Source of the DNA: Mycobacterium sp.
GTDB lineage: Bacteria > Actinomycetota > Actinomycetes > Mycobacteriales > Mycobacteriaceae
Assembly: GCA_025963385.1 (NCBI GenBank)
Contig: JAOPUT010000299.1
Location: 1 to 64,000, forward strand
Reading direction: 5' to 3'
DNA: 64,000 nucleotides
A model generated the notes under the pieces. That model ran no database searches. It saw only the letters and a list, made by a program, of their open reading frames with translations, and was not told where the DNA came from. A program made the translations under genes and the position numbers. Below are positions 9,276 through 18,475 of this stretch, piece after piece (positions within the stretch are counted from its first letter, which is position 1; each line of letters begins with the position of its first letter).

Positions 9276-9959
9276 TCACCAGAGTGCGCGGTAGTTCAGC
9301 AGCGCACCGATGACGAGCACGATTCCGACACCCAGGAACAGGATTCGCACGGTGACGGGCCCGTAGCGGGTGGTCACCCGAACGATGTTGCGCTGCACAC
9401 GTCTGGCCCGGATCGTCCGCTGCGTCGACAACGCCAGCACCAGCAGCGACGGCAGCAGGGCCACCGCGCAGTAGACGAGGATCACCACCGGCCACAGTGC
9501 CGGCAGCGGGTTGCGCGCGGACACCATCGTCAGCGTCGTCAGGTATGGAACCGACGTCGCCGCCTGGCCGAATCCGATGACGACCCCGACGACCGCGAAC
9601 AGCCACGGATTACGTCTGGTCAGGTTCAGCGCCCAGATGGGCGGCGCAGGCCGTGCGGACGCCGAGAAGCTCGCGACGGCGATCAGCACCAGGCCGAGGA
9701 TCAACTGGCCCCAGTAGCGGACCGTCGGGGTCACGTCGAACTCGACGCGATCGGTCAGGAAGTTGATGCCTAAGACGGTGAGCAGACCGAACGTGGTGGT
9801 GGCCGCGAACACGCCTGCCACGAAGCTGAGCCCACCTGGCAGTGCCGACCTTCGGCCCAGCCTGCTGTCGTAGACCACCGCTGACGTCACTCCCAGGTTC
9901 AGAACGTTCAGCGAGTCGAGGAACGCGAAGCCCAGGAGCGGCAGCAGAAGTCCCAACAT
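9276..9959 (-). CDS. GAP-family multi-TM membrane protein
   Basis: MLGLLLPLLGFAFLDSLNVLNLGVTSAVVYDSRLGRRSALPGGLSFVAGVF; about six TM segments. Confidence 0.6.
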   Translation of the reverse strand: MLGLLLPLLGFAFLDSLNVLNLGVTSAVVYDSRLGRRSALPGGLSFVAGVFAATTTFGLLTVLGINFLTDRVEFDVTPTVRYWGQLILGLVLIAVASFSASARPAPPIWALNLTRRNPWLFAVVGVVIGFGQAATSVPYLTTLTMVSARNPLPALWPVVILVYCAVALLPSLLVLALSTQRTIRARRVQRNIVRVTTRYGPVTVRILFLGVGIVLVIGALLNYRALW

Positions 9960-10027
9960 GACGTCACCGAACCTACGGGAGTAACCGTCGGACGGCGCAT
10001 TCGTCGGGTCCCAACTACCCTCGACGC

Positions 10028-10672
10028 GTGGCTTCGGTGCTGACGGTGAACCGTGCTCAGGGCGTGGGGCTCAAGACCGGAATCGACAAGCGCCCGACGG
10101 ACGAACGCGTGGAGGTTCGGGCGCCCGGCCCGTTGCGCGGCGGCCTCGGCAGCGGCATCGTCGGCGACGTCATCGGCAACAAGAAGCTGCACGGCGGCGA
10201 CGACCAGGCCGTGTACGCGTACGCTCGCGAGGACCTCGACGCGTGGGAACGCACGCTCGCTCGCGATCTCAGCAATGGCCTCTTCGGCGAGAACATCACG
10301 ACGACCGGCATCGACCTCACCGGTGCCGTCATCGGTGAGCGGTGGCGGGTCGGGTCGGACAACCTCCTGCTCGAGGTGTCGCAACCGAGGATTCCCTGCC
10401 AGACGTTCACCAGGCGACTGGGCATCAAGGGGTGGGTCAAGACGTTCACCGCCGCTGCCGTCCCCGGCGCCTATACGCGGGTCGTCGAACCCGGCTCGAT
10501 GGGCAGCGGTGACTCCATCGAAGTGGTTGCGCGCCCCGACCACGGGGTCACGATTGGCCTCGTGTTCCGGGCCATCACGCTCGAACCCGAGCTGCTGCCA
10601 AGGCTTCTCGACGTTCACGCACTTCCCGACGAGATCAAGCAGCTCGCCCGTCGCAGGGCTGTCTCCGAATAG
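10028..10672 (+). CDS. MOSC domain protein
   Basis: DVIGNKKLHGGDDQAVYAYAREDLDAWE; LFGENITTTGIDLTGAVIGERWRVG; QPRIPCQTF. Confidence 0.85.
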   Translation: MASVLTVNRAQGVGLKTGIDKRPTDERVEVRAPGPLRGGLGSGIVGDVIGNKKLHGGDDQAVYAYAREDLDAWERTLARDLSNGLFGENITTTGIDLTGAVIGERWRVGSDNLLLEVSQPRIPCQTFTRRLGIKGWVKTFTAAAVPGAYTRVVEPGSMGSGDSIEVVARPDHGVTIGLVFRAITLEPELLPRLLDVHALPDEIKQLARRRAVSE

Positions 10673-10675
10673 CAG

Positions 10676-10708
10676 AAGGGGCACCCGGATCACGGGTGCC
10701 CCTCCCTT
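10676..10708. terminator. Intrinsic terminator-like hairpin (GGGGCACCCG gatca CGGGTGCCCC)
   Basis: Strong GC stem between convergent genes. Confidence 0.7.
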
Positions 10709-10721
10709 GGTTGATCGCCAA

Positions 10722-10925
10722 TCAGCGACCGTTGCCCACGATGGGCCTCGGCGGCGTCTTCACCTGCTGCTGAATGTCGTTGATCCACTGGTGATGGTCG
10801 ATCCCGGTGGAGACATTGATCGATGCCGGGGCCGCGGGGGTGGCGGCGACTGCAGGGGCTGCCAGGCCGACGAGGGCGGCGCCCAACGCGCTGGCGGCGA
10901 TGGTGGCAAATCCGAACTTCTTCAT
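10722..10925 (-). CDS. Small secreted peptide (67 aa) with DHHxWINDIxQ motif
   Basis: Signal peptide MKKFGFATIAASALGAALVGLAAPAVAA; paralog of 12472-12648. Confidence 0.65.
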   Translation of the reverse strand: MKKFGFATIAASALGAALVGLAAPAVAATPAAPASINVSTGIDHHQWINDIQQQVKTPPRPIVGNGR

Positions 10926-11145
10926 TGTCGAACCCTTCTTCCTTCATCCTCTTTGGAGTTCTGACGGCTTCAACGCGCACGTCAGGGATGTCATTCCATT
11001 GGCAGAAAATGGCTGTTCGATGGCAGAAACCAGTCGCGCACAAGGATCGCTAGCCTAGCTAGCAAACCAACGCCTCAGTGCACGAGCCGATCTCGATGTC
11101 ACCGTTGCTCGAGATGGCCGAGATGCCGTCGCGCATCATTGGCGC

Positions 11146-12021
11146 ATGAGCACACGACTCGGAGTGATCTTCCGCCCCGACTTCCACCCCGACACCCTGC
11201 GACGGATCGCGTCAGAGGCGGAGGCGGTGGGCGTCGACGAACTGTGGTTCTGGGAGGACTGCTTCCAGCAGGGCGGCATCGCTCAGGTCGCCGTCGCGCT
11301 CGCCTCGACGGAGCGGCTGAGCATCGGCGTGGGGTTGGTGCCCGCGCCGCTGCGCAACGTCGCCGCGACTGCCATGGAGTTCGCCACCCTGGAGGCGATG
11401 TTCCCAGGCCGCATACAGATCGCCGTCGGACACGGCGTGCAGAGCTGGATGCGGCAGGCAGGCGCGGCGGTGGCGTCACCGCTGACATTGCTGCGTGAAT
11501 ACGTGACCGCGCTGCGGTCCCTGCTGTCCGGAGACGTCGTCGACGTCGAGGGCCGTTACGTCCGATTGTCCGGCGTTCGGCTGGAGTTTGCGCCCGCGCG
11601 CCCGCTTCCGATCCTCATCGGTGGCACCGGACCAAAGACGCTGCGACTCGCCGGTGAGATCGCCGACGGGGTCCTGGTCGACAGCCGGTATTCGACGACC
11701 ACGGTGCACGACGCGCTCGGCCACGTCGCCGAGGGCCGTGCCGAGGGCCGTGCGAGCGGGCGGCCCTTCACCACCGTGCTGTTCCTGGTCTGCGCGCCCG
11801 GGGACGACGCGGGACGGCTGTTGGCAGAGGAGGCGGTTCGCCAGGAGGTACCCGAGGGCGGCGTGTTCGGCGTGGGCGGGACCGCTGAGCAGATCGCCGA
11901 CGGGCTCGCGCCCTACCGAGAGGCCGGCGTGGACGCAATCGCGCTACAGCCGTTGGGCCCGCCGGAGGGCATGACCGAGTTCATCGCGACGGCGGGACGC
12001 GTTCACCAGTGGTTGCGGTGA
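11146..12021 (+). CDS. LLM-class F420-dependent oxidoreductase
   Basis: MSTRLGVIFRPDFHPDTLRRIASEAEAVGVDELWFWEDCF; GRIQIAVGHGVQSWM; PILIGGTGPKTLRLAGEIADGVLVDS. Confidence 0.85.
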   Translation: MSTRLGVIFRPDFHPDTLRRIASEAEAVGVDELWFWEDCFQQGGIAQVAVALASTERLSIGVGLVPAPLRNVAATAMEFATLEAMFPGRIQIAVGHGVQSWMRQAGAAVASPLTLLREYVTALRSLLSGDVVDVEGRYVRLSGVRLEFAPARPLPILIGGTGPKTLRLAGEIADGVLVDSRYSTTTVHDALGHVAEGRAEGRASGRPFTTVLFLVCAPGDDAGRLLAEEAVRQEVPEGGVFGVGGTAEQIADGLAPYREAGVDAIALQPLGPPEGMTEFIATAGRVHQWLR

Positions 12022-12221
12022 ATGATGATGATCTGAGGCTGCTGTTGCACCGGCGGCGTGTTCGCGGTGATCTGGCTGTTGCCCGGTGACCCGCACTGTG
12101 TGGCGTTTCCGACGTCGGTGCAGGTGAGCGGGGAGGCCGTGGCCATCGGTGCCGCGACGATGGCGGCAGCGGCTCCTCCGGCCAGGACCAGTGGGGTCAG
12201 ATGACGGGCTGTGAAGCGCAT
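12003..12221 (-). CDS. Small exported hypothetical protein (72 aa)
   Basis: Signal peptide; LTCTDVGNATQCGSPGNSQIT resembles a mycobacterial small exported family; 19-nt tail-to-tail overlap with LLM gene. Confidence 0.5.
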   Translation of the reverse strand: MRFTARHLTPLVLAGGAAAAIVAAPMATASPLTCTDVGNATQCGSPGNSQITANTPPVQQQPQIIIIHRNHW

Positions 12222-12471
12222 GAGTCAAGTCCTTCGAGTGCGTTATCGCGTCAATGAGCTATTGGCGGTACCCAAGGGTCAGCACTCAAGGGGCGCAGCC
12301 TATTCCGCGCGGGGGCCGCGACGTGTGGCACCGGACACACCCGGAATGAATCCACGCCGAAGCTGGTTCTACTAGACAGACCGGCACGAGGAGACTTCTC
12401 ACCGGATAGAACGTCCGAACCGCAGCAGAACCGCCCGGGTCGAACACGTTCGAGATGAAGGGATGAACATC

Positions 12472-12648
12472 ATGAAGAACATCAAGAAGATTGGCTTTGC
12501 CACGATTATCGCCGGTGGACTCGCCGCCAGCGCCCTCGGTTTCTCGGGTGCCGCGCAGGCCGACATCGACCACCACGCGTTCATCAACGACATTACGCAG
12601 AACGTCTACGTGCCTCACGTGGACACCACGGTCCATCAGAGCCGCTGA
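12472..12648 (+). CDS. Small secreted peptide with IDHHAFINDITQ motif
   Basis: MKNIKKIGFATIIAGGLAASALGFSGAAQADIDHHAFINDITQNVYVPHVDTTVHQSR. Confidence 0.6.
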   Translation: MKNIKKIGFATIIAGGLAASALGFSGAAQADIDHHAFINDITQNVYVPHVDTTVHQSR

Positions 12649-12661
12649 CCCCGACTCATCG

Positions 12662-12692
12662 AAAGGGGCACCCGCACAGCGGGTGCCCCTTT
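12662..12692. terminator. Intrinsic terminator-like hairpin (GGGGCACCCG cacag CGGGTGCCCC TTT)
   Basis: Same stem as 10676-10708, flanked by A and T tracts. Confidence 0.75.
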
Positions 12693-12708
12693 CGCGTGTC
12701 GACTGCTG

Positions 12709-15700
12709 CTATGACCCGGTGAGGGCGTCGATCGCGCGATGGATGCGCTGCTCGCTCACCGGTCTCGCCGTTCCCAGCTGCTGAGCCCACAGGCTCACCC
12801 GGAATTCCTCGATCAGCCGCGCGACGTCACGGACGTCGTCCGCCGCGGCGCGCGACGGCGAAAGTGCTTGTACCGATTCGTCATACGCATCCTGCAGCAC
12901 GTGCACGCGTTGCATGCGCTCCCGGTCCGCCGTCAGTCCCTGCGGTAACCGGTCGAGCCGTCTGCCGATCGCCGTCAGGTACCGCGCCAGATCCAGGAGG
13001 TGCGTGGCTCCGGTGACGGTGACGAAGCCCGCGGGCAGCAGATCTGCGAGCTGTGCGCGGATGTCGGCGATGGCGTCGGCGTGGGCAGGCGGCGGCGTGG
13101 CGGGCAGCGCCACCTCGACCTCGTGCAGCGCCGCGAGTACGCGTTCCACCCGCTTGAGGATGTCGCGCGCCGTCGGAGCCAGTGCGGCCGCCACCCGGTC
13201 CCGCATGGCGGTGAACTCCGCCCGGGTCCAGGCTGGCTTGGGCGCCAGCGCGGCCACTGCGGCGTCGGCGCAGTCGTCCAGCAGGGCTGCCAGCGAGCCG
13301 TCCGGATTGCTGGCGAGGGTGAGCCGAGTGCGGGTATCCAGTTGTCTTTCAAGGGTTTTCGTCGGCGAGGGCACGGAGAGCCGAAGCAGACGTCGGGTCC
13401 CCTGCACCATCGCCGCGGCCTGTTCGGTGGGGACCGCGAATACCCGGACGTCGACACTCCCCCCGGCGTCGACGAGCGCGGGGTAGCCGCGCACGGCACG
13501 CCCGCCGCCCGTGCTCTCGACGACGCGCGGCAGCTCGTCAAGGTCAGTTGGCCACGTGCGCAAGCCCTTTCGTTCGAGCTCGTCGGCGAAGGCCTCCGCG
13601 ACGGCATTGCGTACCGGAGCGGCGAGCCGCTCCTGGAGGGCCTCGAGATCCTTTCCGCGCGCCAGCTCGGTGCCGTCGTCGGCCTCGACGGCGAACGTGA
13701 CGCGAAGGTGGTCGGGCAGCTTTCCGAGGTCGAAGGCATCGACCGGGACCAGTACGCCGGTGCGACGCTTCAGCTCGCGCTGCAACTCCTCGAGGAGTGA
13801 TCCGGCGGCGGGGTCGATGGCACCGACGACCGCGCGCGCCGTGTCCGGTGCCGGCACGAAGTTGCGCCGCAGGTCCTTGGGGAGCGACCTGATGAGCGCG
13901 GTGATCAGCTCCTCGCGCAACGCGGGTACGTGCCAGGCGAACTCGTCGCCGCCGAGACGTGCGAGCACCTGGACGGGGATGTGCACCGTGACACCGTCAT
14001 CCGCCACACCCGGCTCGAAGCGGTACGTCAGCGGCAGCGAGAGGTCGTCGGCCTCCCAGGTGTCCGGCTGATCGGCGTCGTCGTCATGTCGCAGGAGTTC
14101 GTCGCGCGTGAAGGTCAACAGGTCCGGGGTACGGTGGCGCTGCTTCTTCCACCACCCGTCGAAGTGCCTCGCCGACACCACCTCCGGCGGTACCCGGGCG
14201 TCGTATAGCGCGAAGATGTCATCGTCGTCGACGAGCAGGTCGCGGCGGCGCGCACGCTCTTCGAGTTCGGTGAGTTCCTCACGCAGCCTGGCGTTGTCGC
14301 GGAAGAAGTGGTGGCGGGTCTGCCAGTCCCCCTCGACAAGGGCGTGCCTGATGAATAGCTCCCTGGCCACGACGGGGTCCACCTGCGCATAGCCGATGCG
14401 ACGGTGCGCCACCAGCGTGAGGCCGTATAGGGTCACCCGCTCGTAGCCCATGACCGCGCCGCGCTTGGCGTCCCAGTGCGGCTCACTGTAGGTACGTTGG
14501 ACGAGGTCGCCCGCGACGCGTTCGACCATCTCCGGCTCGATGCGCGCCGCGATCCGCCCGAACAGCCGACTGGTCTCGACGAGTTCGGCGACGACCACCC
14601 ACCGCGGGGGGCGCTTGGTCAGCACCGAACCGGGCGCGAGGACGAACTTGGAGTTGCGCGCCCCCGCATAGTCCCGACCATCTCCTTCGCGTACACCGAC
14701 GTGCGACAACAACCCAGCGAGCAGTGCCGCATGTACCCGGGCCGGATCGGCGGGCTCGGCATCGTCGCTCTCACGGATGCCGAGATCGCGGGCGATGCTG
14801 CGCAGCTGACCGGTCAGGTCCTGCCATTCCCTGATGCGCAGGTAGTGCAGGAACTCGGTGCGACACATGCGACGGAAGGCGCTGCCCGACAACGCTCTTC
14901 GCTGCTCGCCGAGGTACCGCCACAGGTTGAGGTAGGAGTTGAAGTCGGAGAATTCGTCGGCGAATCTCGCGTGCTTCTGGCGCGCCGCCTCCTCGTGGTC
15001 ACTGGGCCGCTCGCGTGGATCGGGGATCGACAGGGCGGCTGCCAGCACCAGCACCTCGCGCACGCAGTTCTCGGCTTCGGCCGCCAGGATCATCCGACCG
15101 ATGCGCGGGTCGAGCGGCAGCTTCGCGAGGCGGCGCCCCAACTCGGTGATCGCCCCGCTGTCGTCGAACGCACCCAGTTCGCGCAGCAGTTGCACACCAT
15201 CGCGGACGCTCCGCGCGTCCGGCGGATCGAGGAACGGAAAGTTCTCGATGTCGCCGAGGCCGAGCGCCGCCATCTGGAGGATCACGGCAGCGAGGTTGGT
15301 CCGCAGGATCTCGGGATCGGTGTAGCGGGGCCGTGATTCGAAGTCGGGTTCCGAGTACAGCCGGATGCACACGCCGGGCGCCGTACGTCCCGACCGACCG
15401 GCTCGCTGCGCTGCCGAGGCCTGAGAGATCGGTTCGATCGGCAGCCGCTGCACCTTGGTCCTGCGGCTGTACCGCGAGATCCTTGCCGTGCCGGGGTCGA
15501 CGACGTAGCGGATGCCAGGCACCGTCAGCGACGTCTCGGCGACGTTGGTGGCGAGCACCACCCGTCGGCCCGCGTGCGGCGCGAAGACCTTCTGTTGTTC
15601 GGCGGTGGGCAGCCGCGCGTACAGGGGGAGCACCTCCGTGAAGCTCAGCGCGTCGCGCAAAGCCTCTGCGGTGTCACGGATCTCGCGTTCACCGGACAGG

Positions 15701-16674
15701 AACACCAGCACGTCGCCTGCCGGTTCGGCCTCCAGTTCGCGCACCGCGTCGATGATGGCGTCGGTCTGGTCGCGGACCTCGGTGCGGACGATCTCGTGGT
15801 CGGGATCGTCGGGATCGTCGGATGAGCGCGTGCGCGAAGACCCGGCTGCAGCGCCGTCGTCCCGATCGATCGGCACCTCCAGCGGCCGGTACCGGATCTC
15901 GACGGGATACGTCCGCCCCGACACCTCGACGATCGGCGCACCAGAGCCAGATCCATGTTCGGCACCGCCGAAGTGCGCCGCGAAGCGCTCCGGCTCGATC
16001 GTCGCCGACGTCACGATGACCTTCAGATCGGGCCTTCGCGGCAGCAGCTCGCGCAGATACCCGAGCAGGAAGTCGATGTTCAGGCTGCGTTCGTGTGCCT
16101 CGTCCAGGATCAGTGTGTCGTAGCGGAGCAGGCGGCGGTCGCGCTGAATCTCCGCGAGCAGGATGCCGTCGGTCATCAACTTGACCAGCGTGCGGTCGCT
16201 GGCATGGTCGTTGAACCGCACGGTGTAGCCGACGGCCTCGCCGAGCGGGACGTGCAGCTCGTCGGCGATGCGCTGGCCGACCGTGCGGGCGGCGAGCCTG
16301 CGCGGCTGGGTGTGGCCGATCGTGCCACGGATGCCACGGCCCAGCTCGAGGCAGATCTTCGGCAGCTGAGTGGTCTTGCCCGATCCGGTCTCGCCCGCGA
16401 CGACGACCACCTGGTGCTCCTCGATGGCCGCGGCGAGTTCGTGTCGCATCGCGCTCACCGGGAGATCGGGATAGGTGATCTCGGGAACGGCGGCGAGGCG
16501 GCTGGCGACGAGCGCCTCCGCCGCGGCGAACTGCCCAGCGACCTTCTCCAGCGCGGCGGGATCGTTCGCGCGCAGACCCCGCAGGCGGCGGCGCAGCCGG
16601 TCGGCGTCGCGGATCGTCAGCCCATCGAGGCGCTCGCGGAGCAGGCGCAGGTCGCTGCCGGACGGTTCGGACAC
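12709..16674 (-). CDS. hrpA: ATP-dependent RNA helicase HrpA
   Basis: VVVAGETGSGKTTQLPKICLELG, DEAHERSLNIDFLLGYL, QRAGRSGRTAPGVCIRLYSE and DUF3418-like C-terminus; start trimmed to GTG at 16674. Confidence 0.9.
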   Translation of the reverse strand: MSEPSGSDLRLLRERLDGLTIRDADRLRRRLRGLRANDPAALEKVAGQFAAAEALVASRLAAVPEITYPDLPVSAMRHELAAAIEEHQVVVVAGETGSGKTTQLPKICLELGRGIRGTIGHTQPRRLAARTVGQRIADELHVPLGEAVGYTVRFNDHASDRTLVKLMTDGILLAEIQRDRRLLRYDTLILDEAHERSLNIDFLLGYLRELLPRRPDLKVIVTSATIEPERFAAHFGGAEHGSGSGAPIVEVSGRTYPVEIRYRPLEVPIDRDDGAAAGSSRTRSSDDPDDPDHEIVRTEVRDQTDAIIDAVRELEAEPAGDVLVFLSGEREIRDTAEALRDALSFTEVLPLYARLPTAEQQKVFAPHAGRRVVLATNVAETSLTVPGIRYVVDPGTARISRYSRRTKVQRLPIEPISQASAAQRAGRSGRTAPGVCIRLYSEPDFESRPRYTDPEILRTNLAAVILQMAALGLGDIENFPFLDPPDARSVRDGVQLLRELGAFDDSGAITELGRRLAKLPLDPRIGRMILAAEAENCVREVLVLAAALSIPDPRERPSDHEEAARQKHARFADEFSDFNSYLNLWRYLGEQRRALSGSAFRRMCRTEFLHYLRIREWQDLTGQLRSIARDLGIRESDDAEPADPARVHAALLAGLLSHVGVREGDGRDYAGARNSKFVLAPGSVLTKRPPRWVVVAELVETSRLFGRIAARIEPEMVERVAGDLVQRTYSEPHWDAKRGAVMGYERVTLYGLTLVAHRRIGYAQVDPVVARELFIRHALVEGDWQTRHHFFRDNARLREELTELEERARRRDLLVDDDDIFALYDARVPPEVVSARHFDGWWKKQRHRTPDLLTFTRDELLRHDDDADQPDTWEADDLSLPLTYRFEPGVADDGVTVHIPVQVLARLGGDEFAWHVPALREELITALIRSLPKDLRRNFVPAPDTARAVVGAIDPAAGSLLEELQRELKRRTGVLVPVDAFDLGKLPDHLRVTFAVEADDGTELARGKDLEALQERLAAPVRNAVAEAFADELERKGLRTWPTDLDELPRVVESTGGGRAVRGYPALVDAGGSVDVRVFAVPTEQAAAMVQGTRRLLRLSVPSPTKTLERQLDTRTRLTLASNPDGSLAALLDDCADAAVAALAPKPAWTRAEFTAMRDRVAAALAPTARDILKRVERVLAALHEVEVALPATPPPAHADAIADIRAQLADLLPAGFVTVTGATHLLDLARYLTAIGRRLDRLPQGLTADRERMQRVHVLQDAYDESVQALSPSRAAADDVRDVARLIEEFRVSLWAQQLGTARPVSEQRIHRAIDALTGS

Positions 16675-16696
16675 CCGGTTGACGATAGGCGTTGGA

Positions 16697-17521
16697 TCAG
16701 CGGCGCCAGAAGTCGTATTCGTCGCGCCCAGGCCGGAAGCCCGCCGCCTCCACGATGTCGACCGCCAGCTCGAACTTGTCCCCGACCCGAAGCGGCTGGT
16801 GGGCGTCGCTCCCGAAGGACACCGCGCCACCGCCCTCCTCGTACCACCACCGCATCAGGCCCGCGGATGCCAGCGGACTTGCGGTGTTGAGCTCCAGCGG
16901 CCGGTCCGAGGTGGCCAGCGCACGGAACACCGTGCGGTATTCGTCCTCGAAGTCCGCCTCGCGGTAGTCCCCCTCGCGCCGGGCGGGCCAGTACCGACGC
17001 GGATAGTCGCAGTGCGCGAGCACCTGGAACACGTCGGAGCCCTCGACGAGTCGCAGCAATTCGGCGAAGTAGGCCCGTACGACGGTGTGCGCAGGCAGCG
17101 ACCCGAACACGTCGTTGGCGTACACCAGGCGTCCATCGTGCACGATCGAGTGCAGCGAGCCGAGCACGCGGTCGAAGGTGCCAGATCGCAGTACGGCAGC
17201 GACGCTGCCCGCGAAGTGGTGTGGTTCGCCCGCCTCGATGCCGGACAGGATGCGCAGTGCGGGGAACTGCTGACGGCACTTCTCGACGCTCTCCAGGTAG
17301 CCGTCGACGTCCAGGGCGTGCACGCGGCGGCGGGTACCGATGCCGGCCCCGTCGGGCGGGTTGTCCTCGTCGCCCCATTCGGTGAAGTCGACGTGCTCGG
17401 TGAACGCGACCGCGGGAAGGCCCACCTCGACCGCCCGGCTGCAGGTGTCCTCCATCGACGCGACTGCGCCGGTGTCCCAGGAGAACTGTGAGTGCACGTG
17501 GTTGTCGGCGGGAAGCGTCAC
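16697..17521 (-). CDS. PHP-domain phosphoesterase (histidinol-phosphatase-like)
   Basis: DNHVHSQFSWD, AFTEHVDFTEWG, VLAHCDYPRRYWP, SFGSDAHQP motifs; start trimmed to GTG. Confidence 0.85.
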   Translation of the reverse strand: MTLPADNHVHSQFSWDTGAVASMEDTCSRAVEVGLPAVAFTEHVDFTEWGDEDNPPDGAGIGTRRRVHALDVDGYLESVEKCRQQFPALRILSGIEAGEPHHFAGSVAAVLRSGTFDRVLGSLHSIVHDGRLVYANDVFGSLPAHTVVRAYFAELLRLVEGSDVFQVLAHCDYPRRYWPARREGDYREADFEDEYRTVFRALATSDRPLELNTASPLASAGLMRWWYEEGGGAVSFGSDAHQPLRVGDKFELAVDIVEAAGFRPGRDEYDFWRR

Positions 17522-17566
17522 GAAGCCCACAGTGGCACGGTTCGCGGTCCCGGGTATGAACGGGTG

Positions 17567-18475
17567 ATGGCCTCGACCCGAATCCGCAGGACCGTGGCCA
17601 GCGCGCTGATCGCGGCGTCGGCAGCTACGGCCTGTGTCGACGTCCCGCGCACGCCAGGCACGGTGCCCGCCCCGACGCAGTCCACGGCACCGGTGTGGTC
17701 GCCGGGTGGCGGTCCCAGATACGTGGCGATGGGCGACTCGGCGGCGGCCGCGCCGCTGGTCCCCGATCAGGCTCAGCCCACCGGCTGTCTCAAGTCGACC
17801 AACGACTATCCCTCGGTGCTCGCCCGCAGCATCGAGGCGGCGTCGTTCGCCGACGTGACGTGCAGCGGCGCCAGGACCGAGGACCTCGTCTCCCGCACCC
17901 AACCAACCCGCACCGGTGAGGTGCCCCCGCAGCTGGACGCCGTCGCGGCCGACACCCAACTGGTGACCGTCACCATCGGTGGCAACGACATCGACCTTCC
18001 TAAGATCGCGGCGCAGTGCAGGCGCACCACGCTGGACGAGCCGCCGTGCTCGCCGGACCTCGTCGTGGACGGGGTCGACGGCATCTCACAGGCCATTGAC
18101 GCGGATGCCGACGACTGGTCCGACCTCATCGCCGCCATCCGGACCAAGGCGCCCGACGCACGGGTGATCGTGGTCGGCTACGGCACCTACGTGCGGCCCG
18201 AGGGCTGTTTCCCCACCCAGCCGATCAACCCCGTCGACGCCGTCTACTTCCAGTCGAAGATCGACGAACTCGATGGTCGCCTGAAGCAGGTGGCGGAATC
18301 GCAGGGCGCCGAGTTCTTCGACACGCGACCGCTGGGCATCGGTCACGACATGTGCGCCGCACCGGAGGACCGCTACATCGAGGGCTTCACCCCTGACCGG
18401 CCCGCAGCACCTCTGCATCCCAACGGCGCAGGGGCCGCCGCGGTGGGGACCGCTCTCGCCGGCTACCTCGCCTAG
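17567..18475 (+). CDS. SGNH/GDSL-type hydrolase lipoprotein
   Basis: Lipobox-like SAATAC; AMGDSAAAAPLV, VTIGGNDIDLPKI, LHPNGAGAAAVG. Confidence 0.8.
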   Translation: MASTRIRRTVASALIAASAATACVDVPRTPGTVPAPTQSTAPVWSPGGGPRYVAMGDSAAAAPLVPDQAQPTGCLKSTNDYPSVLARSIEAASFADVTCSGARTEDLVSRTQPTRTGEVPPQLDAVAADTQLVTVTIGGNDIDLPKIAAQCRRTTLDEPPCSPDLVVDGVDGISQAIDADADDWSDLIAAIRTKAPDARVIVVGYGTYVRPEGCFPTQPINPVDAVYFQSKIDELDGRLKQVAESQGAEFFDTRPLGIGHDMCAAPEDRYIEGFTPDRPAAPLHPNGAGAAAVGTALAGYLA

